22,011 bases of DNA from JANOYJ01 sp031373225 (GTDB lineage Bacteria; Pseudomonadota; Alphaproteobacteria; Rhizobiales; Rhizobiaceae), in contig JANMMM010000368.1 in NCBI GenBank assembly GCA_031373225.1, forward strand, positions 1-22,011. Direction: 5' to 3'. This document shows positions 1 through 6,613 of this stretch, piece after piece. Made by a program: the position numbers and the translations under genes. Within the stretch, counting starts at the first letter, position 1, and each line of letters starts with the position of its first letter. The notes under the pieces were generated by a model, which searched no databases, was not told the DNA's origin, and saw nothing but the letters and a program-made list of their open reading frames with translations.

Positions 1-51
1 CCCTCATCCGCCCTTCGGGCACCTTCTCCCCGCAAGATGCGGGGAGAAGGG
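1..51. repeat. Rhizobial-type palindromic intergenic repeat
   Basis: A perfect 12-bp inverted repeat (22-33 with 39-50, 5-nt loop aagat) is preceded by a smaller hairpin (10-13 with 17-20). From memory, the leader ccctcatccg followed by an accttctcccc palindrome is a familiar intergenic repeat in Hyphomicrobiales genomes; I could not search to confirm. It begins about 9 bases beyond the stop codon of the minus-strand CRTAC1-like gene. It could therefore protect or end that transcript, but no T-run follows the stem on the minus strand, so a classical intrinsic terminator is not supported. The repeat may continue left of the window. Confidence 0.7.
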
Positions 52-59
52 AAAGCCGC

Positions 60-1661
60 CTATTCTTCCGTCCAAGCCCGCGCCGCCTTCCGCCGCCCAA
101 TCACATATAACCCGTCCGCCGCCACGCTCTCCCACTCTCCCGCCGACCCATCCGGCCAGGCCACGCGCAGTTCGGCTTTCTCCATCGCACCAAGCCCCAC
201 ATGCACCCAGCCGCTCTGACCCGACGCGTGGCCGCCGCCTGAGGTTATCTCGCGCCGCATGATCTTGTCGCCGCGCTTCACTTCAAGCCACGCGCCGATG
301 GCGTTCACATTGGGTGCGGGCTGGAGAAGCCGAACTTCGATCCAGTGGCCGGAAAGCTGGCTTGTATTGCGCCAGAGCTGCGCCTTGGACCAGCGGTTGA
401 CGACAACCAGATCGAGCATTCCGTCGAGATTGAAATCCGCGAGGGCCGCGCCGCGCGAGATTTCCGCGCTGGCGACACCGGCTTTGTCGCCGGCTTCCAT
501 GAATTTGCCGTCCGGCTGCTGGAGAAGCAGATTGTTCGGGTCCTCCCCCGCGAAGTCCGGCATTTTGGCGACATTGCCTTTTGCGATGAACAGGTCGGCG
601 AGGCCGTCATTGTTGACGTCTTCAAACTGCGTGTGCCATGCGGTCGAAGGTTTCAAATCCTCGCCCATATAGGGGCGGTGCGCGGTGACGCCTTTGGGGA
701 ATGCAATGTCTTTGAAGTCCGGCTTCGTCACGCCCGGCGCGGGCGCGGCGAGAGTCTGCAGCTTGTTGTCGGCCATCGAGGTGAGGAAATATTCGGGGAA
801 GCCGTCGAAATCCAGATCGTAGGACGCGACGCCCATCCCCCAGATGCGCAGCGGCTTCCAACCCTCTTCGGCGGTGTACAGCGCCGGGGCCTTGCCCGGA
901 TCGACATGCCAGAGCTGCTCCTGCCCGCCTTCGTAGTATTCGCGGTCGTTCGACACACGCAAGGACGGCGTCCCCGACCGGTTCCAGTCGGTGAACAGCA
1001 TTGACAGCGCGCAGAAGCTCGGCTTCAGCGGCAGCGGCGGAGCGAACTTGCGCTGGTCCGCCAAGGGCCGGTGCAGCCAGTTGTCGGTGCACGAGCCCCA
1101 AGGGGAAATTTCCTCTGTGCGGTCAACATAATTGCCGATGGCGACCGTCGGCCAGGATGCGCCCTTTTCCCAGGTGGCGGCAAATGCGGTGGTCCAGGCG
1201 TCGCCGCCGTCAAAGCCCCATTCCTCGTTGGCGCGCTCGAACTGGCAGCCGCCCTTGCCTCGCATGATGAGGTTTTCGCCGACCCGCAGCAGCACGAGGT
1301 CCAAGATGCCGTCGCTGTCAATGTCGATGGGATAAGCGCCGGTGACCTTGTCGAATTCAAGCCCTCTCTTGAGCAGCTCAAACTTCAGCGCCCCGCCGCG
1401 CTTGCTGGCATTGCGGTAGAATTTTGACTGCGCGGACCCGCCGGCCAGCAGCATGTCGGAAAATCCGTCAGCATCGCAGTCGAACGCCGCGACGCCGCCG
1501 CCGACGGTGAATTCCCAATCGCCCTCATAGACATGATCGATCCCCGCCGCAGCGGTTTCCTCGCTGAATGAAGGCATAGGCGCGGCAGAGTCCGCAGCGC
1601 GCGCGGGCGCGGAAATGCAGGCGAGAATAACCGCGAGCAGTCGCGGCAGCAGGCTAGTCAT
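60..1661 (-). CDS. Exported FG-GAP/VCBS repeat protein with C-terminal ASPIC/UnbV domain (CRTAC1 family)
   Basis: This 533-residue protein is probably secreted. Residues 1-22 are a signal peptide (short basic start, hydrophobic core, cleavage after ARA). Five calcium-binding-type DxDxDG-like loops typical of FG-GAP/VCBS beta-propeller blades are visible near residues 61 (DCDADG), 113 (DIDSDG), 282 (DLDFDG), 348 (DVNNDG) and 409 (DFNLDG). Residues about 437-505 match the ASPIC/UnbV domain, including AIGAWLEV, SGGGHASGQSG, VGLG and AWPDG. The family is related to animal cartilage acidic protein 1; its bacterial role is unknown, with adhesion, calcium binding or acting as a partner of a secreted enzyme as guesses. 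The ATG lies 3 bases after the stop of the haloperoxidase-like gene, with GAGGAA as ribosome binding site, so the two are surely co-transcribed. Family assignment is firm, function open. Confidence 0.85.
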   Translation of the reverse strand: MTSLLPRLLAVILACISAPARAADSAAPMPSFSEETAAAGIDHVYEGDWEFTVGGGVAAFDCDADGFSDMLLAGGSAQSKFYRNASKRGGALKFELLKRGLEFDKVTGAYPIDIDSDGILDLVLLRVGENLIMRGKGGCQFERANEEWGFDGGDAWTTAFAATWEKGASWPTVAIGNYVDRTEEISPWGSCTDNWLHRPLADQRKFAPPLPLKPSFCALSMLFTDWNRSGTPSLRVSNDREYYEGGQEQLWHVDPGKAPALYTAEEGWKPLRIWGMGVASYDLDFDGFPEYFLTSMADNKLQTLAAPAPGVTKPDFKDIAFPKGVTAHRPYMGEDLKPSTAWHTQFEDVNNDGLADLFIAKGNVAKMPDFAGEDPNNLLLQQPDGKFMEAGDKAGVASAEISRGAALADFNLDGMLDLVVVNRWSKAQLWRNTSQLSGHWIEVRLLQPAPNVNAIGAWLEVKRGDKIMRREITSGGGHASGQSGWVHVGLGAMEKAELRVAWPDGSAGEWESVAADGLYVIGRRKAARAWTEE

Positions 1662-1664
1662 GTA

Positions 1665-2978
1665 TCAATTCCTCGTCTTCAATGCATTGGCATAGGCGCC
1701 GATGCAGCGCCCCTGCTCCAGCCCGCGCTCGATGGCGGCGCGGAAATGGATGCCGCCATACAGGCGCGAGATCCCCGCCTCCTCAGCGGCTGCGTTGAAG
1801 CTGGCAAAGGCGCGCGCCTTTACGCCGTCCTTCACATGCGTGGCATCCTCAAAGGCGAAATTTTCGCCGAAAAACTGCGTCAGCACAGCGGCCGCCGCCG
1901 CAGACTGGGTGGAGTGGCCGCTTGGATATTCCGGAAATGGCGGCGTGTTCAGCACGCTCTCCCATTTTGGGTCCATGGTGCGGCGGATGTATGTGACGGG
2001 GCGCAAGAGGTCATACTCGAACTTGGTCTGCCAGCAGCCGATGAACGAGTCCGCCAGCGTCACACCAAGCCGCGCCAAGACTTCGGCGCTGCGGTTCACA
2101 TCCGCATTTTCCCGCTCAAGAATCTGCAGCGCGATTGACACCCAATGCCCGGGCGGCGTCGGTGACAGCATCGGATCATCCGACCAGAAGCGCGCGATGG
2201 CGCGCTGCTCTTGCGTCAGGCCATTCTTCACCTCAAAGACTTCCAGCGCCTGCTTATAAAACTCGGAGTCCTTGTCCTCGCTGTAGGCGGGCGGGGCGGG
2301 CAGCGGGCAGGCCTTGCCGTCCGGCATGGCGAAAGTGCGGTTTGTTCCCCATGCGGGCAGCAGCGGTTTCTGCTGCAGGGGGACAACGCTGGTTGGAACC
2401 CAGTTCGGCGCGCCCTTTGTCAGGTCATAGACGGCGGGGAAGCCGAGGTTTTCGACAGATGCGCCACCATCGTTCTGCGACCAGGCCAGTATGTGTCCGG
2501 CCACCGCTCTGCCATAGGCTTCGCTGCGCGTGGCGACATCGGCGGCAAGTCCGGATGATGTTTCGGAGCGCAGCTTCGCGCCGAGCCGCTCCATGACGCG
2601 CTGGCCCGTCGGGCCTGTGTTGGAAAAAAAGCCTCTGACCGCCGTTTCCAAGGCGGCGTTCAAGACTGCCGCTTCGTCATATTTTTCGCCCGCCCCGCGC
2701 AGGGGCACAGCCTGCAGCGCGTTCAGCTGGCCCGCGAGCGAATTGAGCCCGCCCGCTCCACCGGCCGCAGCCTCAAAAGCGGTGACGCCGAGATAGGCCA
2801 AGGTCCGGCTGGCGACGGGCGGCGAATAGGTCGCGGTGTGGCGGGTCAGTTCAAGCGCAACTTTATACCAGGTCCGCAGCACTTGCTCCGGTGGCTTTCT
2901 TTCCGCCCAAACCGCTCCGGGAGAAGTCAGGAACGCAGCGGCCATTGCCGCTATCATCACTCTGCGCGAGACACTCAT
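1665..2978 (-). CDS. Exported vanadium-dependent haloperoxidase-like PAP2 superfamily protein
   Basis: The reading frame is open to 3062, but that longer form would overlap xylG. The ATG at 2978 gives a clean signal peptide (MSVSRRVMIAAMAAAFL, then a GAVWA cleavage site) and a 32-base gap to xylG, so 437 residues is preferred. All three vanadate/phosphate pocket motifs are present: K319-x6-R326-P327, P352-S353-G354-H355 and S404-R405-x5-H411. These supply the Lys, Arg, Ser-Gly-His, Arg and His that hold vanadate in haloperoxidases or phosphate in PAP2 phosphatases. The aspartate closing the third motif in canonical haloperoxidases is alanine (A415). The RRVMI stretch after a serine fits a loose twin-arginine export signal. 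Haloperoxidases oxidise halides with hydrogen peroxide; phosphatase activity is the alternative. The sequence does not decide between them. The gene is co-directional with the xyl transporter and almost abuts the CRTAC1-like gene. Confidence 0.8.
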   Translation of the reverse strand: MSVSRRVMIAAMAAAFLTSPGAVWAERKPPEQVLRTWYKVALELTRHTATYSPPVASRTLAYLGVTAFEAAAGGAGGLNSLAGQLNALQAVPLRGAGEKYDEAAVLNAALETAVRGFFSNTGPTGQRVMERLGAKLRSETSSGLAADVATRSEAYGRAVAGHILAWSQNDGGASVENLGFPAVYDLTKGAPNWVPTSVVPLQQKPLLPAWGTNRTFAMPDGKACPLPAPPAYSEDKDSEFYKQALEVFEVKNGLTQEQRAIARFWSDDPMLSPTPPGHWVSIALQILERENADVNRSAEVLARLGVTLADSFIGCWQTKFEYDLLRPVTYIRRTMDPKWESVLNTPPFPEYPSGHSTQSAAAAAVLTQFFGENFAFEDATHVKDGVKARAFASFNAAAEEAGISRLYGGIHFRAAIERGLEQGRCIGAYANALKTRN

Positions 2979-3010
2979 TCGAGAAAAGCCGCCACGTTTT
3001 TTCGCGCCCT

Positions 3011-3829
3011 TCAGGCCGCTTCGCGCAATGCGCCCGGTCCCGGCACCGCGCCTTTCGGGCACTTGCCGGCAATGATCATGCCGAGGACTTCGTCGCCCGT
3101 CACATCCTTGACATGGGCGGTGCCGACAACTTTGCCGTTTTTCATGACGCAGACGCGGTCGGCCAGATCAAACACGTCGTGGATGTCGTGGCTGATGAGG
3201 AAGATGCCGATGCCGTCCGCCTTCAGCTGCTTGATAAGCTCGCCGACCTGCGCCGTCTCCTGCGGCCCGAGCGCCGCCGTCGGCTCATCCATGATGAGGA
3301 TGCGGGCGTTGAAAAGGATGGCGCGGGCGATGGCCACCGACTGGCGCTGGCCGCCGGACAGTTTGTTGACCGGCTCCTTGAAGCGGCGGAAGTTAGGGTT
3401 GAGCCGCCCCATGACTTTTCGCGCCTCGGCCTCCATTGCCACATCGTCCAGCGTTCCAAGGGCGGTTTTCAGTTCGCGGCCCAGATAGAGATTGGCGGCG
3501 GCGTCGATGTTATCGGCAAGCGCCAGCGTCTGGTAGATCGTTTCAATCCCGTAAGCCTTGGCGTCGCGCGGATTGTTGATTGACGCTTCCACGCCATCGA
3601 TGAATATCTGGCCATGGTCGCGCTTGTAGGCGCCGGACAGCATTTTGATCAGCGTCGATTTCCCGGCGCCATTGTGGCCGAGCAGAGCGACCACTTCACC
3701 CGGATAGAGGTCAACACTGGCATGATCGACCGCCCTGATGCCGCCAAACGCGATGGAAATATCGCGCATGTCCACCAAGGGTGCTCCACTTTTCTGACCG
3801 GCAGCAGCCGCCTGATTTGACTGTGACAT
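3011..3829 (-). CDS. xylG: Sugar (D-xylose-type) ABC transporter ATP-binding protein, single ATPase domain
   Basis: This 272-residue ATPase should power XylH from the cytoplasmic face. Visible motifs are Walker A G51-HNGAGKS58, Q-loop Q100, signature LSGGQ at 157-161, Walker B ILIMDE at 177-182, and the switch histidine H214 in ISHD. A GTG at 3844 in the same frame overlaps the xylH stop, but the ATG at 3829 has a perfect GGGAGG five bases upstream, so I use it. The protein has one ATPase domain, whereas E. coli XylG has two in about 510 residues. Half-size proteins of about 260 residues are known for alphaproteobacterial sugar importers such as the fructose system FrcBCA, so this is not a truncation. 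The xylose assignment rests on XylF and on the neighbouring xylA/xylB. The C-terminal tail (KCPKGAVPGPGALREAA) is not part of the core fold. Confidence 0.88.
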   Translation of the reverse strand: MSQSNQAAAAGQKSGAPLVDMRDISIAFGGIRAVDHASVDLYPGEVVALLGHNGAGKSTLIKMLSGAYKRDHGQIFIDGVEASINNPRDAKAYGIETIYQTLALADNIDAAANLYLGRELKTALGTLDDVAMEAEARKVMGRLNPNFRRFKEPVNKLSGGQRQSVAIARAILFNARILIMDEPTAALGPQETAQVGELIKQLKADGIGIFLISHDIHDVFDLADRVCVMKNGKVVGTAHVKDVTGDEVLGMIIAGKCPKGAVPGPGALREAA

Positions 3830-3834
3830 GTCTG

Positions 3835-3840
3835 CCTCCC
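3835..3840 (-). promoter_or_regulatory. xylG ribosome binding site (decides start)
   Basis: GGGAGG on the minus strand, five bases before the ATG at 3829 and directly after the xylH stop codon. It favours the ATG over the upstream in-frame GTG at 3844. Confidence 0.75.
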
Positions 3841-5238
3841 TCACTTCACACGCTTGCGGTAAATCTGGTCGAGCCAGACGGCCAATACGAGAACCGACCC
3901 GACGACAATATCTTTGAAGGCGGAGTCAAAGTTCAGGAGCGTCATGCCCGACTGCAGCGACTGCATAAACAGCGCGCCGAGCAAGGCGCCGTAGATCGTG
4001 CCGATGCCGCCCGCCAGCGACGTGCCGCCGATGACCGCCGCCGCGATGACAGCCAGTTCGTTCAATGTGCCAAGCGCCGTGGTGGCAGCTTCAAGACGCG
4101 AGGACGAAATGATTGACGAAATCGCCACAAGCGCGCCCATCAGCATGAAGACTTTGACCGTGAGCTTGCGCGTGTTGATGCCGGCGAGCTCCGCCGCTTC
4201 GGGATTGCCGCCGACCGCGAACACGTAGCGGCCAAAAGTGGTTCGGGTGGTGATGAAAGTCATGGCCAAGCCGACCCCCAGTGCGATCAGCACCGGCAGC
4301 GCATAGCCGGTGTAGTAGACCAGACCATCCGTGCAGCGCACGATTTTTTCCGCCGCCATGCAGATGGCTTGACCGTCTCTGTCCTCAATTCCCACTGGGA
4401 TAGCGACTTTGTTGGCGACCGCGTAATTCTCAATCAGTTTCGGCGCCCATGCATAAGAGTTGACAATATGCGTGATGCCGAGGACAGCAGCGCTGCCGAC
4501 GATGCCGAGCAGCCATTCGGCCCAGACCGGACGCAGCGGAAATTTGAACCGCAGCCGGTTGCGGCGCTCATTGATGATCGCGAACGCGACGCCGAAGCAG
4601 CCGATTGCGGCGAGCGCCCAACTCCAGAACGGCCCCAGCGAGGCGAGCGGATTGTTGCCGCCGATCAGATTGTATGTTTTGTCGAGCGGCGCGACCGTCA
4701 CGCCGCTCGCGACAAGAAAGCCGACGCCATTGTAGGCGATGAGTCCGCCAAGGGTGACAATGAAGGAGGGAATATTGCCATAGGCGACCAGCACGCCATT
4801 GAACCAGCCGATCAGTGTGCCGAGCAAAAGGGCGGCGAGCACGGCGATGATCCAGATCAAACCATTGCCGACGCCCAAAGTCGGCCCAAGATAAAACACC
4901 TGCAACACGCCGGTTGAAATTGCCACGAGACTGAGCATTGAACCGACCGAAAGGTCGATGTGGCGCATCACGATGATGAGGACCATGCCGGTCGCCATGA
5001 CGGCGATTGATGAGGTCTGGACCAAGAGGGTCGACAGGTTGCGGTAGGTCAGGAATGCGCCGCCGAACAGGCCTTCGTTCGGGCGCAGGATGCCGCTGTA
5101 AATGTCAAACCCTATCCAGATGACCAGCAATGCCGCGATCATGCCGAGCATGCGCGTGTCGATTTCGGTCGCTCTCAAGAACCGGGTCAGCGCGCCGTCG
5201 TCGCTCGCGGCTGGATTCAGACTGGTGTCGCTGCTCAT
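3841..5238 (-). CDS. xylH: D-xylose-type ABC transporter permease
   Basis: This 465-residue membrane protein forms the sugar channel of the importer (BPD_transp_2 family). Many hydrophobic helices are visible, for example at about 31-51, 72-92, 126-150, 204-222, 242-258, 310-330, 360-378 and 394-425. The cytoplasmic coupling stretch GRYVFAVGGNPEAAELAGI spans 337-354, where the ATPase should dock. E. coli XylH has 393 residues. The extra length here includes an N-terminal tail of about 30 residues and a hydrophilic loop at about 259-308 that carries two cysteines (C293, C302). The start ATG has GGGAGG about 11 bases upstream. The stop codon is 11 bases before the xylG start, so the two are translated together. 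The gene is separated from xylF by 111 bases containing a terminator-like hairpin. Family is certain; xylose specificity comes from context. Confidence 0.88.
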   Translation of the reverse strand: MSSDTSLNPAASDDGALTRFLRATEIDTRMLGMIAALLVIWIGFDIYSGILRPNEGLFGGAFLTYRNLSTLLVQTSSIAVMATGMVLIIVMRHIDLSVGSMLSLVAISTGVLQVFYLGPTLGVGNGLIWIIAVLAALLLGTLIGWFNGVLVAYGNIPSFIVTLGGLIAYNGVGFLVASGVTVAPLDKTYNLIGGNNPLASLGPFWSWALAAIGCFGVAFAIINERRNRLRFKFPLRPVWAEWLLGIVGSAAVLGITHIVNSYAWAPKLIENYAVANKVAIPVGIEDRDGQAICMAAEKIVRCTDGLVYYTGYALPVLIALGVGLAMTFITTRTTFGRYVFAVGGNPEAAELAGINTRKLTVKVFMLMGALVAISSIISSSRLEAATTALGTLNELAVIAAAVIGGTSLAGGIGTIYGALLGALFMQSLQSGMTLLNFDSAFKDIVVGSVLVLAVWLDQIYRKRVK

Positions 5239-5285
5239 CGTCGTGCTCGCCTCCCAAACGATTCAAGACAAACTATGCTAGCCGC

Positions 5286-5322
5286 AAAAATGGCCGCGCC
5301 GTCTGTCACAGTGGCGCGGCCA
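5286..5322 (-). terminator. Hairpin plus T-run between xylF and xylH (probable leaky terminator)
   Basis: A perfect 10-bp GC-rich inverted repeat (5291-5300 with 5313-5322, 12-nt loop that can itself pair) is followed on the minus strand by TTTTT (5290-5286). It starts 28 bases after the xylF stop and lies inside the transporter operon. Such a structure would let XylF be made in excess over XylH/XylG by partial termination or by protecting the xylF mRNA end, as is common for binding-protein genes. How leaky it is cannot be read from sequence. Confidence 0.75.
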
Positions 5323-5349
5323 ATTCACTATTTGGCAGACCGGGGGTGA

Positions 5350-6390
5350 TTAGCCACAGGCCGGATTTGTGCCAGCCGCAACACCGGCGCAGACAACGTC
5401 CTTCGACACCCAGCCAGCGTCAATCACTTCATTGAGCTTGTCTTTGGTGATCGGGTTCGGAGCCAGCAGGATTGCGTTGACTTCAACTTTCTTGGCGCCG
5501 CCGGCAAACTTGATGGCGCCTGGCAGTGTTGCAGCATCGGCGCCGCCTGCAATGGCGACAGCGGCTTCAGCGGCAACCTTGCCCAATGCACGGGCGTCTT
5601 TCCAGACGGACACGGTTTGGGTGCCGAGGGCGACGCGGTTGAGAGCGGCATGATCGCCGTCTTGACCGGAGACCGGCACAGTGCCGGCTAGGCCCTGCGC
5701 GTTCAGCGCGGCGACAACGCCGGACGCCATGCCGTCGTTTTCTGAGACGACAGCGTCGATCTTGTTGCCGTTTGCCGTCAGGCACTGCTCCATGTTCTTC
5801 TGGGCATTGTCCGGCTTCCAGCCGTCGGTGAATGTCTCACAGACGTTCTTGATCTTGCCGCCATCCATGTTTTCCTTGAGCACTTCCATAATGCCCTCGA
5901 AAAGGAACGTCGCGTTCGGATCGCCCTTGTCGCCCTTGATGAATGCGTAGTTGCCCTCAGGCTTGACCGCGAGGATTTCCTTGGCCATCAGACGGCCGAC
6001 GCCGACATTGTCAAACGTGACGTAAAGCGCGTTCGGATCTTCGACGAGAACGTCATAGGAAATCATTTTGACGCCTGCGTCGCTGGCAGATTTGAAGGAC
6101 GGCAGGATGGCGTCGCTGTCGAATGCGACAACGAGAATGACGTCAACCTTCTGCGAGATCAGGCCTTCGATATCGGCGGCCTGCTTCTGCGCTGAGCCTT
6201 GAGCATCCGTGGAGATGTATTTGTCGCCGGCAGCCTCAACAACGGCTTGAATGGCGGCTTCATCGGTCTTCCAGCGCTCTTCCTGGAATGTTTTCCACGA
6301 AACGGCTATTGTCTTGTCCTTGGCAAGCGCGGCGCTTGTGTAGGACATTGCAAGCACAGCGCCCAAGAGCGCGGCGGTCAGTTTCTTCAT
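5350..6390 (-). CDS. xylF: D-xylose-binding periplasmic protein
   Basis: This 346-residue solute-binding protein (periplasmic-binding family 4) captures xylose for XylHG. Residues 1-23 are a signal peptide (MKKLTAALLG start, cleavage after AALA). The mature part follows E. coli XylF closely: a KTFQEERWKTD segment like the sugar-contacting ERW of XylF, IEGLISQKVDVILVVAFDSD, YVTFDNVGVG, LTANGNKIDAVVSENDGMASG, and PVSGQDGDHAALNRVALGTQT. The C-terminal tail differs from the E. coli protein and carries two cysteines (C334, C345) that could form a disulfide. The ATG has GGAGG five bases upstream. It is the first gene of the minus-strand run and diverges from the ROK repressor, which probably controls it. 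Confidence 0.93.
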   Translation of the reverse strand: MKKLTAALLGAVLAMSYTSAALAKDKTIAVSWKTFQEERWKTDEAAIQAVVEAAGDKYISTDAQGSAQKQAADIEGLISQKVDVILVVAFDSDAILPSFKSASDAGVKMISYDVLVEDPNALYVTFDNVGVGRLMAKEILAVKPEGNYAFIKGDKGDPNATFLFEGIMEVLKENMDGGKIKNVCETFTDGWKPDNAQKNMEQCLTANGNKIDAVVSENDGMASGVVAALNAQGLAGTVPVSGQDGDHAALNRVALGTQTVSVWKDARALGKVAAEAAVAIAGGADAATLPGAIKFAGGAKKVEVNAILLAPNPITKDKLNEVIDAGWVSKDVVCAGVAAGTNPACG

Positions 6391-6445
6391 GTGATCCTCC
6401 CGAGTGCCGTTCAGGCACGAATTTCTGTTCAGTCCGTGTGTTCCC

Positions 6446-6471
6446 GATGCTAAAACAACGTTGATAGCATC
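6446..6471. promoter_or_regulatory. Inverted repeat upstream of xylF (candidate operator)
   Basis: GATGCTA (6446-6452) and TAGCATC (6465-6471) form a perfect 7-bp inverted repeat separated by 12 bases. The palindrome CAACGTTG (6456-6463) lies inside, one base off the outer centre. It is 55 bases before the xylF ATG, where a repressor or activator of xylF could bind. The assignment is by position and symmetry only; the bound protein is unknown. Confidence 0.45.
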
Positions 6472-6490
6472 AGGGAGCGTCTCTTTTAAT
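6461..6490 (+). promoter_or_regulatory. Possible promoter for the ROK regulator-xylB-xylA operon
   Basis: TTGATA (6461-6466) and TTTAAT (6485-6490) each match five of six consensus bases and are 18 bases apart. Transcription would begin near 6497, giving a leader of about 117 bases that includes two further inverted repeats. The -35 element overlaps the palindrome at 6446-6471. Alphaproteobacterial promoters are loosely defined, so this is tentative. Confidence 0.3.
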
Positions 6491-6506
6491 TCGAGGCCCG
6501 AAATAA

Positions 6507-6517
6507 TGAGTGACTCA
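6507..6517. promoter_or_regulatory. Short perfect palindrome TGAGT-G-ACTCA
   Basis: An 11-base palindrome (5-1-5) with further partial symmetry outward (pairs at 6502-6504 with 6520-6522). It lies mid-way in the divergent xylF/ROK control region and could be an operator half or whole site. Chance occurrence is possible. Confidence 0.3.
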
Positions 6518-6546
6518 GAATTAATCCTGTGTCAACATCCATTTCA

Positions 6547-6567
6547 GCAGGCTCCATTTGAGCCTGC
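6547..6567. promoter_or_regulatory. 21-bp inverted repeat upstream of the ROK regulator (candidate autoregulatory operator)
   Basis: GCAGGCTC (6547-6554) and GAGCCTGC (6560-6567) form a perfect 8-bp inverted repeat with a 5-base spacer, 46 bases before the GTG start. Two half-sites about 13 bases apart suit a dimeric helix-turn-helix protein such as a ROK repressor. The alternative is an mRNA hairpin in the leader; no T-run follows, so it is not a terminator. Confidence 0.45.
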
Positions 6568-6600
6568 GCCACATTCAAAATAAAATCAACAGGGTGTGGC

Positions 6601-6606
6601 AGGAGG
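6601..6606 (+). promoter_or_regulatory. Ribosome binding site deciding the ROK gene start
   Basis: AGGAGG, seven bases before the GTG at 6614. The earlier in-frame GTG at 6596 would read through this site and has no such sequence upstream. Confidence 0.75.
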
Positions 6607-6613
6607 AGAGACG

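Noticed and set aside
345..1004. Plus-strand open frame of 219 codons opposite the CRTAC1-like gene
   Set aside because: No recognisable domain; the minus-strand frame has a signal peptide, repeated DxDxDG loops and an ASPIC/UnbV domain.
2979..3062. Longer N-terminus for the haloperoxidase-like protein, starting at 3062
   Set aside because: It would overlap the end of xylG by 52 bases and bury the obvious signal peptide behind 28 basic residues.
3011..3829. xylG as a truncated or broken gene because it has half the length of E. coli XylG
   Set aside because: All motifs of one complete ABC domain are present, and single-domain ATPases are normal in alphaproteobacterial sugar importers.
6530..6535. 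Perfect minus-strand -35 hexamer TTGACA as the xylF promoter
   Set aside because: No good -10 lies 16-18 bases downstream; the nearest candidate (CATTAT) is 21 bases away, so I do not call a promoter.
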